Assembly (NCBI RefSeq): GCF_019393635.1
Contig: NC_057865.1
Span: forward strand, 297,048,385-297,112,384
DNA length: 64,000 bases
Source: Dromiciops gliroides
Taxonomy: Eukaryota > Chordata > Mammalia > Microbiotheria > Microbiotheriidae
Reading direction: 5' to 3'
The position numbers and the translations under genes are program-made. Positions 37,005 through 50,930 of this stretch are shown in pieces (the first letter of the stretch is position 1; each line of letters opens with the position of its first letter). A model generated the notes under the pieces. That model did not search any database and was not told where the DNA came from. It saw nothing but the letters and a program-made list of their open reading frames with translations.

Positions 37005-37387
37005 GACCCTAGACAGTTAATGGCAGACATTTAGACACCATTATGCTGGGCCCAGGAATCTCCCTGAGTGAGTGCATGGGAAAGAGAGGGGCCTCTAGGG
37101 AGGACCAGGTCAGCTGAGGACAGGCCTGCTGCTGCCCCTCCCAGTGCCTTTCCAGGGTCCTCCATGGACAAAGAGAGGAAATGCTCCAGAGCGATTTCCC
37201 CCCTCCTCCTCAGCTGAGGCCCCACCTGCATGTGGAGGCCTGGCTTGGGCCAGTGGGGATCCCAGCGCAGGCAGCCCTGTGGGAGACAGCCCTCTCTATT
37301 GCTCGTGACTTCCTCCTCTGAGAGCATCTCCCAGCAAAGAATGGCCAAGAGGCCAATGCTGAGCAGATAGCCTCGAAGACCTTCAAT

Positions 37388-37505
37388 GATAGGCAATGAG
37401 GGTTAAGTGACTTGCCCAGGGTCACACAGCTAGTTAAGTGTCAAGTGCCCGAGGCTGGATTTGAACTCAGGTCCTCCCGAATCCAGGGTCAGTGTTTTAT
37501 CCACT
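37388..37505 (-). mobile_element. Marsupial SINE fragment
   Basis: Contains AAGTGACTTGCCCAGGGTC and ATTTGAACTCAGGTCCTCC but is truncated at its 5' end (window right side) and lacks a clear tail. Confidence 0.8.
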
Positions 37506-37599
37506 AGGGAGTAAGCATTCATACAGCATTAACTATGTTCCGGGTACTATGCTGAGTGCTTTAAAGCATTATCTCATTGGATTCTCACACCTACCACAA

Positions 37600-37742
37600 C
37601 CACGACTATTAAGACTTCTACTAAGACTACGACTATGACTATGCTACCACTACTACTATTACTACTATCGCTACCAGCAGCAGCACCAGCAGCAGCAGCA
37701 CCACCACTATCTTCACTACTTCCAGCACCACCATCACTACGA
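37600..37742 (+). repeat. Mixed trinucleotide (ACT/CAG/CAC)n repeat
   Basis: Degenerate ACT triplets grade into CAGCAG and CACCAC triplets over about 140 bp. Confidence 0.8.
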
Positions 37743-37744
37743 CA

Positions 37745-39250
37745 AACAGGCTGAGAGGTGGTTTGCCCAAAGTCGGATGGCTATGCAGGGTCAGAGGGAA
37801 TCTGACCTGATGCCCTCTGGCTCCAAGCCCAACCCTTTCTGAGTGGACTCATACTGAAGTCCCTGAGGCTTTGTCAGCCACTGGTTCTGGCCAGAGGTGA
37901 GAGCCCCTGGAGGAGGCCCCTGACTCTAGGAGGCCACCGCAGGATCAGGGGTTGGCTCCCACGCAGGAGCATCCCTCTCCCCTCACGGCTCTGTAGGAAC
38001 ATGGCCCTCATAGTCAGCAACTTTCTCACCCAGTTCTCTTCTGGGAACCGAGGAAGAACTTGGCCCTCCCCCCACTAGTGCTGACCTCCTGGCCCTCATC
38101 ACTGCCCCCCCAAAGCTGTGGGCTCAGGAGGGTGCTCTCTGTCCCAGTGGGGCACAGGGGTGACCAGAGAAGTGGGCCCTGAGCCTGAGGTTCTCTGCCT
38201 TGGCTCTGATCCCTAAGGACCTTGCCCTGGTGGGGCTCTGTGGGGCTTGTGCTAGGACCCCAGTGCAGGCTGCTCCCTGGGGAGGGAGAAGGCGCCCCCC
38301 TAGCCTGCCTGACCTGGTCTCCTGACCCTCCCACTAACAAGCCTGGCATCTGCACCCTCAGGAGTAACCCTGGAGGTCTGTGCCCCTCCGGTGAGGACCA
38401 CAACCCTTATTAACCACCTCACAGTAAGAAGAGAGAGTCACCTGAAGATCAGAGCCCCCAGAGCTAGCCTCAGGGTCAGGAAGACCACCTCTTGACTTGT
38501 GCCTGCCCCACAACCCTGGGCAATGTCCTTTACTTCTCAGGGATGCCCCCCCCCCCAGGCAAAAAAACCCTGCCAGTTTGGCTGAAACTCAGAACAGGTG
38601 GGAGGGACCAATAGAAGACAAGAGGCAAGTCGGGTGAGCCAGAGGGCCCTCGGGTTCAACCTTCTCATTGTCAAAATGGGGAAACTGAGGCCCAGAAAGG
38701 GAAGGGACCTGCCCAGGGTCATGCAGGAAGCTATGTGCCAGTTACAGGACCCTGGGCCTCTCCAAACATAAATAGCAGAACTGAGATTTGAACCCAGGTC
38801 CTTGAGGTGTACAGGGAAGTGAAAGAGGAGGCGTGTGAAAGAGTCGGGTGACTTCTGCTCATCCTGGTGGGGTGACTGGGAGCGGGAGTCCCAGGGGGTG
38901 GCCTAGACTCCTCAGCGCTCCAAGATGGGAGAGGCCTCAGAGCTCAGCCCCCTCCCCTTTTGGGGCCGTCCTTTGTCCTTCTCTTTGGAACACATGGTCT
39001 CAGGGTAGGCGTCCCCCAGAATAATTAACAGGCCTGGGAGCACATCCTTGGCATGCTTGACAAGAAGGGCACTGAGCACGCCCCATGCGTGAGCCTGGGT
39101 GCAAAGCCACGACTCCACTCAGGACTGACAGCCAGCCGCCTGGGGGACCGTCCTAGGCTCCCTACGCCTGGCTGACTCGCCCACACTCACCCCTTCAAGT
39201 CAGCAATCTGGCTTCCATCCAGAGTGGAAGATGGCAGCACTTCCGGGGGA
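37745..39250. other. Non-coding with MIR-like remnant
   Basis: An antisense MIR-like block lies at 38655-38805 (GGGAAACTGAGGCCCAG, GATTTGAACCCAGGTCC). The rest is unassigned. Confidence 0.45.
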
Positions 39251-39254
39251 AGAG

Positions 39255-39425
39255 TATGAGACGTGACGTCAGGAGCTTCAGGTTCAAACCCCAAGCCTGC
39301 TCCTTGTTACCTGAGTGACCTACGTAGGTTACTTCTCCCATGGGCCACAGCTTCCCCATCTGTAAGATGAGGGGGTTGGGCTCATGACCTCCAACTTCCC
39401 TTATTACGTCCCTTTGGTCACTGAA
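39255..39425 (+). mobile_element. MIR-like SINE
   Basis: AGGTTCAAACCCCAAGCC, GTGACCTACGTAGGTTAC, CCCCATCTGTAAGATGAGG and GCTCATGACCTCCAAC are in MIR order. It ends where the unexplained open frame at 39388 begins. Confidence 0.5.
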
Positions 39426-39783
39426 CCAGAGAGCAAGGCCCAGGACAGAGGCTGGGGGTGGGGGTGGGGGCGCTAAAGCCAGGGGACTGGGCAAGGAGGG
39501 TCAGTCCAGCCAGAGAGCAAAGGAGGACAAGAATCAAACTGACATCAATGAAGACATGTATGTGGAGGAATTTGTCTGCCCCAAAGAAATTCCAGACCCT
39601 GTCAGTAAGTATTTTGCAAAGTTGCTGGCCATGCCGTCCACCCGTGCCTTTATCCAAATCACTGATGAGGCCAAGAGCAGAGCTATGGAGCACTCCACTA
39701 GTGACCTCCTCGAACAATGGCTGGCAATGAGCTGGATGGCCCACTTCTTTGGCCTGTGGGGGCCCAGCCTCCTTGTTGTATGA
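39388..39783 (+). other. Unassigned open frame, possible exon or pseudogene
   Basis: The frame is open for 132 codons and ends TGA at 39781-39783. Residues translated from about 39520 (NQTDINEDMYVEEFVCPKE, then PDPVSKYFAKLLAMPSTR) have an ordinary globular-protein composition, unlike the GC-driven frames elsewhere. I do not recognise the family. There is no strong promoter or Kozak context. It could be an exon or a processed-pseudogene piece. Confidence 0.3.
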
Positions 39784-40032
39784 GGAGGCACAGAGAGGGG
39801 GGGAAGGGACCCTGCCCAGAGACACCTAGGGAATCAGTGGGTACTAGGAACGGGGAGGAGGGACTGCCTTTGTCTGAGGGCATCCTAGGTGTGAACGCTG
39901 GACCAGCCCTGGGCTTCACACTGATTTGGGAAAAGATGAACTAACTGCTGATTGGATCTGCTAGGGGGCGGGAACTGAGGCCACAGATCACTGAGGCACA
40001 CACGCACAGATGAAGTAAAAAGCCCTAACAAG

Positions 40033-40177
40033 GGGGCAGCTAGGTGGTGCAGTGGATAGAGCACTGACCCTGGAGTCAGGAGGACCTGAGTTCGAATCTG
40101 GCCTCAGACACTTGACACATACTCGCTGTGTGACCGTGGGCAAGTCACTTAACCCTCATTGCCCCACCTGAAAAAAT
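40033..40177 (+). mobile_element. Marsupial tRNA-derived SINE
   Basis: Full-length copy flanked by a perfect 12-bp duplication AGCCCTAACAAG at 40021-40032 and 40178-40189. Confidence 0.94.
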
Positions 40178-40866
40178 AGCCCTAACAAGTCAGAGCCTGG
40201 ATTCTAGTGCTCAGCTTTGCTACTGACTTCCTGTCTTTGGGCCACATTTTATAAAACTAGTGGACAGGATGGTACTGTTCACTCTGGCTCTAGTGCAGAA
40301 TTGGTGGGAGAAACCTCCAAGGTCACCTTGTTCTACCCTGCGGCCTTGCGCTTAGAAGATCTGGGTTTGAAATCTAGCTCTGATGTTCATTCAATCACTG
40401 TTGCATCCCAGGGCCTCAGTTTCTCGACCCATAAAATAGAAGCCGCGTCATCAGCTTGCTGGGAGAAAAGCATTCTGCAAATCTTAAAATATTAGAGAAA
40501 TAGGAATCATCACGACTATAGCAAAGTCAAGGATAATCCGGAAAATCACAGCCCACTGATTGTTTATAGACTTCACCAGAGGTTCAGAGAGGTTAACGTC
40601 CCCAAGAGCCTGACAGATGTTGGGAGGTAGAATCCAGCGGGGAGCCCAAGGTAGAGCATGCTGGGGCTGCAGGAATATGGAGGGGTCACCGTGAAGTCTG
40701 GGACAAAGCTCTTCTCCAAACCAGATCTCAGCTCCCTCTTCTGTTAAATAGGAGGACTGGATCCATTTACCTCTAAGGTCCTTCCCAATTCCTTGGAGAC
40801 TTCTTCTGGGGAGGACTTGAGGTGGACTTTGAAAGTTAGGCTGGATTAAGACTAGAGGGAAGGGGG

Positions 40867-41074
40867 GGTGCAGCTAGGTGGCGCAGTGGATAGAACACGG
40901 GCCCTGGATTCAGGAGGACCTGAGTTCAAATCTGACCTCAGACACTTAACACTTACTAGCTGTGTGACCCTGGGCAAGTCACTTAACCCTCACTGCCCCC
41001 CCCCAAATGAAGAAAATTGGGAGGTAGCTCCCAATTCAGCAGTTATCACAATGTGAAGGAAAGAAAAAAAAAAA
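40867..41074 (+). mobile_element. Marsupial SINE with a probable 3' transduction
   Basis: The SINE body (about 40867-41006) is followed by some 55 bp of non-SINE sequence (to 41062) and then poly(A). The whole unit is enclosed by a perfect 19-bp duplication (40848-40866 and 41075-41093), so the extra sequence moved with the SINE. Confidence 0.88.
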
Positions 41075-41479
41075 AAGACTAGAGGGAAGGGGGAACAGTC
41101 ATGGGCCGGGACTTGGAGGGGACTGAGCCCGTTACCCTTTAGATGGAAGAGTCACAATGTGTGTAGTGCATAGAATCCAGGAATGTCCCAGCTGGGTGAA
41201 AACTGGGGACTGTCCCATGCCATCTCGTCATCAGCACTGCTAAGATTAAGAACTGGAGATCCCTTCATCCGCTTGCCAGGGACATGCCCTTTGCCCTGGA
41301 AATGACATAATAAAAATGGTTGCTGGGATGTTGAAACCCAAGATAAGTAAGGAGATAGTCAGATAAGTTAACTACCCTTGAGGAACCCAAGTCCACTGAC
41401 TCAAGGATGGGCAAGAGGGAACTGAAAGAAGTGGAAGATGCAAATGTGGACATTCTAGGGGTTGGGGTAGGGAGCAGCC

Positions 41480-42560
41480 AATGGCTCCCAGATCTTGGAG
41501 GATGAGTGGGTGAGGAACCTCAGGCCTGGAGGAGAGCAAATGTCCTAATTTTCCAAAGAGAAGAGAGTATGCAGACTATAAGCCAGTGAGACTGACTTCA
41601 CACCTAGTCTAGGAAGGGCCAGCCTGGCTTCATCCAGAACCATGCTCACCCTACTTCCCTTTCAGACAAAGCAACTAAACTGCTCCAATGGGGGATGTGG
41701 TAGGTCTAACTTGCCCAGATTTTAGCCAAGTATGAATAAAGCATTTTGTTCTACCAGCATGGAAAAGATGGAAGAGATATGGACTAGATCAGAACACAGG
41801 TGGATGGAATCATCATTGGTGGAAGGGCACACTCCAAGATGAGCTGTTAATGATTCAAGATCAGCCCAGTGAAGGTCTCCAGAGAGTGCCTGGGCAGCTG
41901 TACTTGGCCCTATGTTGTTTAATACTTTGCCCCTAATATTGATAAAGGCTTCGATGGCATGCTTACCAACTTTATAAATGATGAGATGCAAAGTGATCAC
42001 ACTTACTGGCTGAGTCAGGCTCAAAAAAAAAAAAAAAAAGTCTTGACAGGATGGGGGCACTGGGCTGAGTCCAACAATGGAAGATCGAATTCAGGAGGGG
42101 AAGATGTAAAGTCTTACATGTGGGTTCAAAAAATCAATTTCCCAAGTACAGGATGTAAGGGGGATCCTTAGGCATTGGTTTGTCTGGAAAAAATCTAGGA
42201 CTGTAAGTAATGTAGTCTGCCAAAATCTAATGTGACCTTGGGCACAGAGGGAAAGACAGAAGGAGGTGGTGAGCCCTTTGCACTCTGCCCTGGGAGGGCC
42301 ACACCCAGAGAGGGGCCACCAGGATAGCAATGGGCTTTGAGTCTATAGGAAGAACTGGGGCTGTTAAGCTTGGAGAAGAGGTTCTAGAACTGGGGGGTGA
42401 GGAGGGGGGAGGCCAGGAAGAACCAAACCCTGACATCCTGACTTTTGGAAGAGGGACTGGGCTTGTTCCAAGCCTGGGCATAAGTCCAAGAGGCAAATTT
42501 AGGCGCAGGGTCAGGAAAACTTTCAGCTCCAGCTGGCCCAGGTTCGAATGGGTGGGCTCC
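41480..42560 (+). mobile_element. CR1/L3-type LINE relic, RT to 3' end
   Basis: In order: GGCCAGCCTGGCTTCATCC, CTTGCCCAGATTTTAGCC, TTGATAAAGGCTTCGATGGC, GAGAGGGGCCACCAGGATAG, then CTTGGAGAAGAGGTTCTAG. This matches the RT and 3' end of CR1/L3 elements, with deletions. The frame is broken. Confidence 0.65.
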
Positions 42561-43740
42561 TCCTCTCTGCAGGGCTATAGGCAGAGGCCGCACAGCCAGG
42601 CAGGGGGATTCCTGACGATGAAGGGGTTGAGTTATGGCTTGCTGCAGTCCCTTCAACACTCCAGCAATCCAGGCCTTCTATCTCTATAGCCCATTGCTGG
42701 GCCTCCTTTATGATGCCAGATGGCATCCCAACATTGTGACAGAGATGGAGGACCAAGTGAAGATATTAAAGGATAAGGGCAGGAAGTTCTCTTTAGCCCA
42801 GAGAACTCTCAGGTGAGAAAATGCTGCGGCCTGATGTTGGCTGGTACTTTCTCTGCACCTTTATTATCATCTGACGTAGTACTGCTACTACTACTTATGT
42901 GTATCCTTACAGAGCTGCCTAGGGCATTGAGGAGCCCAAGATCACACAGACAGGAGATGTCAGAAGTGGGGCCTGAAGCCAGGAACAGCTTTCTACCACC
43001 AATACCACGCTGCCTCTAATATTTTTAAATGGTGGGGAAACCCCCCCAACAACCTTGCACAGAACCTCGGAATCCTTGAAAGCCCACCTCCTCCAGGAAG
43101 CCTTCCCAAATGGATGTCTGCCCTCAAGGAGGGACCCCTGGGCAAGCTGGGTAGAATTCCCAAGGTTTGGGGGTGGGCCTAGAGGTATCTCTCCCCCCTC
43201 CCCCACTAGGTGTAGTGGCTGCCTTGTGGCTTTGGAGTCAGGGTCCCTTGGTCCCCCTCTGGGCCCTTCGAAGGCTCCATTTTTCTGGCCTGTTGGATTT
43301 CCCTGAAAGTAAAAAGAAGCAAATCCTTGCACTGCGGCTTCCCCGGGAGCTCTGGAGAGTGATCAAGCCCTTTGGCAAGATCCATTCCGTAGGTGACTCT
43401 CTTTTTTACTGCTTTTCATGGTGAAAGGCTGAGTCCCAGCTGGGGCGGGAGTGGTGAGGAAGAGAGAGGCATCTGAGGACCCCAAGCCTTTAAGTGGAGG
43501 GGGCTGGTCTCAGATCGGGAGGGAGGAGTGTATGTGAGGATTCTAAAAGTGAGGCTTTGAAAGGCTCAGAGGGAGAGGGAGGGGTTATTCAGGAAAGGAC
43601 TGGGAAGGTGTAAGGAGGAGGGGGCTCCAAAGGGAGGGGCTGAAGATCTCAGGAGAGGGGTGGGGGTATCTCAGGCCGAGGAGGTACCACAGGGAGGGGC
43701 ACTAGGTTGAGCCTCTCCAGCCCAGAGCTGGAAGTCTGGG
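42560..43740. other. Non-coding, no gene recognised
   Basis: Follows the CR1/L3 relic; purine-rich from 43440 on. The open frames lack recognisable domains. Confidence 0.45.
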
Positions 43741-44040
43741 CTGCAGCCGAAGCTCAGAGCTTGTCCTCAGGTGACCCCTCCCTCCTCCCTCCGCGGGGCC
43801 TGGACAGGGAGAGCAGCGGCCGGGCACTGTCCCAGGCCTGAGGGGGCCCAGCCCCGCAGAATTGCTGCAGGGGCAAGGAGGGCCGGGTCAGGGGCTGTGG
43901 CTGCAGTTGCGGCAGCTGGGAGGACATGGGGGTAGGGTGGGGGGGGGCATTCCTCGAGGGTCCGCAGAGGTGCCGACCCTGCCTCTTCCCACCTGCCCAG
44001 CTCTGTGAGAGAAGGGCAGGGAGCCATCAGGGGACGTTCC
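43740..44040. other. GC-rich non-coding stretch before the PIM3 CpG island
   Basis: No repeat or gene recognised. The sequence is GC-rich but with fewer CpGs than the island proper. It may be distal promoter. Confidence 0.4.
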
Positions 44041-44530
44041 CCCCACTACACGCAGGCGAGCACCGTGCCAGTCACATACACAAACACACGGGGATGGCAG
44101 CCTTGGATCCAGACACACAGCGGCGCGTCACGCACGCACGCGTGTGCGCACACACCAGGGACTAGCCTTGAGCAAACACTCCCCTCCCCCTCCCCATCAC
44201 GCATAGTGCCACACTCCTTGTCCAGGAGCTGCCTGAGATGCGCCCCCTCCCCGACCTATAGCGTCACAAGGTGTCACATATACATACTGGAGAGCCACGG
44301 GCCACCCCCACAGCCACGCACAGAGTCTCCCTTCCCTGTGCAGGCACACGCATACGCGCACACACCCCCGCTGGGTCCTCCCCGGAAGAGGGACGCAGTC
44401 CCCCACCCCCTCCACACACACAGGCACACACGCACACAGAGACACGCGTCCTTACCCACACGCTGCCCCCGCCACACGCGCACGCTGCTAGACACCCCGC
44501 AGTGTGTGCGTGTCTCTGTGTGGGTGTCCC
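44040..44530. repeat. Degenerate CA/CG-rich alternating tract
   Basis: Repeated short runs of alternating purine-pyrimidine sequence (CACACA, CGCACG, GTGTGCGC) over about 500 bp just upstream of the CpG island. It could adopt Z-form DNA. Long open frames here are compositional and have no recognisable protein. Confidence 0.6.
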
Positions 44531-44685
44531 CGTGTGAGCTGCTGTCCCCCCGCCCCCCCTCGGTGCTACCCTCCATCCCTGCGGGGGAGAGACCTCAGGC
44601 TTCCCCCACTTTAAAGGCTCAGAGTATTCGCATCACGTGCCCCTTTCCCTGTGGCGCAAGCAGAGGGGCACCCCAGAAACCCCTC

Positions 44686-44913
44686 CTGCCCCCCGAAGAT
44701 CCCAACTCCAGGCTACCTCCTCTTCTCCCCCATGCCATCTCCAGCCCGCCCCCTCCCCCGGGATCCCATCTCCAGGCTACCCCCTCTTCCCCCCTATCCC
44801 ATCTCCAGCCCGCCCCCTCCCCCGGGATCCCATCTCCAGGCTACCCCCTCTTCCCCCCATCCCATCTCCAGCCCGCCCCCTCCCCCCTCCCCCCCGCCGG
44901 GATCCCATTCCCC
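44686..44913 (+). repeat. 63-64 bp GC-rich minisatellite upstream of PIM3
   Basis: The phrase CCATCTCCAGCCCGCCCC begins at 44735, 44799 and 44862, so the period is 63-64 bp with about 3.5 copies. The units are nearly identical in the middle and diverge at the left edge. The strand is strongly C-rich. Confidence 0.88.
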
Positions 44914-45129
44914 AGGCCGCGGTCCGGAGCTCTAGATGCCAGCCTCATTCCTCAAATTCTCCCTTCCCCAGAGCCCGCATCGGGTGGGGGGAGGGAGCGT
45001 GGGAGTGGAGAGGGGCAGGACGACCTCCCGAGACGCGAAGGGGTGGCACGTGCTTGCTTTTTTTTTTTTTCCAGAGGGGCTCTCCAGGAGCAGGGGTCCC
45101 CGGTTTGCGGAGGGTCTTAGGGGTCCGTA

Positions 45130-46410
45130 CCCTCCGCGCGGCAGACGCGGGGAATACACTGGGAATGGGGAGTGCCCTTTCCCGGCGCGCCTGGCGGTGG
45201 TGGATGGAGGGGGTGCACTGAGGAATTCCCGCCCGCGCGCCCGGACCCCCGCCGCCGGGCCTGCCTGGTCTGGGCGCGCGCTCCCGGCTCCGGACTCCCA
45301 GAACCCCGCCTGCCCGGCGGCGCGCCTCTCATGCATATGCAAATAGCCCCGGGCTCCCCGGGCTCCGGCACGGACTGCCTCCCTACTGCCAGAGAAGGGA
45401 GAGTTGTTTAAAAACCCGGGGCTTCCCATTGGCCCTCGCAGCTCCACCCTATGCAAATGAGCGAACCTTCGACCGGCCGCCAGCCTGGGCAGCGTGTGCA
45501 CGCTGGAGCGCGCGCGCGAGTGCGCGCTTCCTTCAGTCAGCTGCGCAGAGCGAGGGTGTGCCTACGCGACGCTTACTACAAGAAAATAGTCCCCGCCTCC
45601 CTTCCTCCCTCCCCTCGCGCCCCGCGGCGCCCCCGCGGCCGAGCAGCCTCCTCCTCCTCTCCTGCGGCTTTCCTTGAGTTCCCCTCATTTGCGGGGTTGG
45701 GGGGGAGGAAGGGAGCTGGGGCGTGAGCCTGTGTGCGCGCGTGCGTGGGGGAAGGCGGTGTTGCTAAATCGAACAGAAAGGAGAGGTGTTTCCCAGGCCC
45801 CCCCCCCACGTGCCCCCGCCTCCTGCAGGCGCGCGGAGGGATACGCGGCTACAGCGCCCCCCCCACACCAAAATATTGGGAGTTAAGAGGCGGGCGCTGT
45901 GTGTAAGCGAGCTCAGAGCAGAGCGCGCGGCTCGGACGGAGCAGAGCAGAGCAGAGCGGAGCGGAGCGGAACCAGCCCAGCGAGCGAGCGAGCGAGCGAG
46001 CGGGAGAGCGGAGCCAGCCCAGAGCCAGCCCAGCCGAGCGTGGGCAGCGGCGGCGCCCCAGCCCCAGACTTGGGAGCGCTTGCTCGCTCACGACCCGCAC
46101 GGCAGGGCCGCTGCTCGCCCCCAGCCTCGCGCGACCCCTCGCTAGCTCTCCCGGGCTGCGGAGCCGGGACGCCCGGCCGCCGCCGCCGCCGCTCCCCGGC
46201 CGGGAGATCGGGGCCCCAGCGCCGCCGCTCGTCCCGGCGGGGGACGCGCTGACGGTCCGCGCGGTGGGCTCGTGGCCGCCCGCGGGCAGTCCGCCGCCGC
46301 CCGGGCTCCGGGCGTGTCCGGCCGAGCCCCGGCGGCCCCCCGCCCCGCGCGCGCTCCGCGCCTCGGCCCCCGGCCGCGCCGCCTCGTGGGCCCCCTGCCC
46401 CCGCGACAAG
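45130..46410 (+). promoter_or_regulatory. PIM3: PIM3 CpG-island promoter and 5' UTR
   Basis: This stretch is very GC- and CpG-rich, and the island continues into the gene. A TATA-like AAATATT at 45871-45877 would place a start near 45905, giving a leader of about 500 nt, similar to the human one; the start site is inferred. The leader includes GAGC/GAGCG short repeats (45945-46010) and a CCG run (46172-46187). No ATG lies in frame upstream of 46411. A long, structured GC-rich leader fits the translational control known for PIM mRNAs. Confidence 0.75.
45337..45458. promoter_or_regulatory. Two POU octamers flanking a TATA-like and CCAAT box
   Basis: Exact octamers ATGCAAAT occur at 45337-45344 and 45451-45458. 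Between them are TTTAAAAA (45407-45414) and an inverted CCAAT box, ATTGG, at 45428-45432. Read on the minus strand, the order octamer, CCAAT, TATA-like resembles histone H2B or immunoglobulin V promoters. Binding is inferred from motif matches only. Confidence 0.5.
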
Positions 46411-49534
<3,124 letters not shown>

Positions 49535-50930
49535 AAGCCGGCAGAGCCCCCACCCCGCGCTCTGACCCGGGGGCAGATGACACTGACCGGGCAGGGCTAG
49601 GACACCCCTCCTCTTCCTGTAGTCGAGTCCCTGTGTGAGGGGCTCCCTGCCCCCTCTGCTGATCGCCAGGGTGGGCCAGCACCTCTGAGCCCCAGGCTGG
49701 CCGGCGGGCTTGGCCCGTCCGCCCCGCCTCTCCTATGGGAGCAGCAGGCACGCGCGCGACCTCTAGAATCCCGCGTTCAACTTCTTGGCTCTCATAGAGC
49801 TGGGACTGTTCCCTTGCTTCTGAGTGCCTTTCTCATAGCTGCTTTAGTGGGGGGCTGGGGGGGGGCCTGAGCTGTGTCTACCCGAGGAAGAAGCAGTTCG
49901 GTCGCGGGCTCGAAGACGCACCCGGTCCTCCCCGGCCCCACCTCCTCACCTCTGGGGACCCGGCCCCCTTGCTGGACATGTGCTGGTCCTCACCCCCACG
50001 ACTGAGCCCCGGGAAAGGCGGCAGGTGGTGGGCATGGGACCACAAGCCCACTCCTCATTTCTTCACTGCTTCCCTCCCTTTCCGGCAGTCTGCACTGAGG
50101 CCAGACGGGGCTAGCCGCTTGGTTTTGGAAATCAGGAACGTCCACCCCGTCCTTTGGATCATCTCACCTCTGGGCACAAAGTCCCTTGCCTGACACCTGT
50201 CCCCCATTCATTCGTTGGTCTTCTGCCTAAGCCCCGCCTTCTCCACTGCCCCTGCCCCTCTGGCCACCCTCCAGTCTTAAAGCGTGGATGGGCCTGTTCG
50301 AGAGGATGCACCGATCAATGCAACTGGCCAGGCCTGACCCGGCCCCTGACCCCAACCCTGTCCGCGTATTTATGTCCGGAGTCCCCCTCGTGTATGATAG
50401 CGACCCTTTTTTATTTATTGTATGACCATTGAGGACAGCGGCCCGGCCTTAGTGGCCAGGCCTATTTATTGGGCTTAATTTATTATTGAGAGTTGGTTCT
50501 GTGCTGAGCTGGTGCCACCCTCACGGCGGCAGCTCAAGCGACCCTGAATTCTTGCATTCCTGTCCACTGTATGTTTTCTTTCTTACTCCCTGTATTTGTT
50601 GAAAGATGGAGAATTATTGTACAAAGTCTAATTTAAGGGGAATAGAACGACTTCTACCTGGGGCAGGCGGTGGCCCAGTTAGCCCCACCGCCTGGGGTTT
50701 TGTGGCCCTGCTGGGAAGGGGGGAGGGTCTGTCTCCACTGGGGGGGAGGGGAGGGTGGCAGTCAAATAGCCCCTTTAATTTATTTTACTCGCTGTGTTTG
50801 TGACCGGGTCACCCCGAGTGTGACTTGGATTTTGGGGGTTGTTCCTTCACTTGAACAGTGTGAAATGTATGGAGATCATATTTTTTTATACAGGTTATTT
50901 CAATTAAATTTTTTTTTTGTATATAACAAG
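49535..50930 (+). other. PIM3: PIM3 3' UTR with AU-rich elements
   Basis: About 1.4 kb from the stop to the poly(A) site. AUUUA pentamers lie at 50368, 50413, 50464, 50478 and 50778, and the nonamer TTATTTATT is at 50411-50419. AU-rich elements of this kind cause rapid decay of cytokine-induced PIM mRNAs. No repeats interrupt the UTR, unlike the flanks, which fits selection. Confidence 0.8.
50903..50908 (+). terminator. PIM3: PIM3 polyadenylation signal ATTAAA
   Basis: A common variant signal, followed by a T run and, 20-35 nt downstream, a G/T-rich stretch (TGCTTCTGGGGTTTC). Cleavage is expected near 50925-50932. There is no better AATAAA nearby. Confidence 0.75.

Noticed and set aside
37600-37742. 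CAG-containing repeat as a coding polyglutamine tract
   Set aside because: The triplets are mixed and interrupted, and no flanking exon or open frame supports coding.
44005-45221. Long + strand open frames (371 and 194 codons) upstream of PIM3
   Set aside because: They run through the CA/CG tract and the 63-bp minisatellite; their repeats in the peptide mirror the DNA repeats.
45868-45881. CCAAAATATTGG as a CArG box
   Set aside because: The core has eight A/T bases between CC and GG instead of six, so it is not an SRF consensus site.
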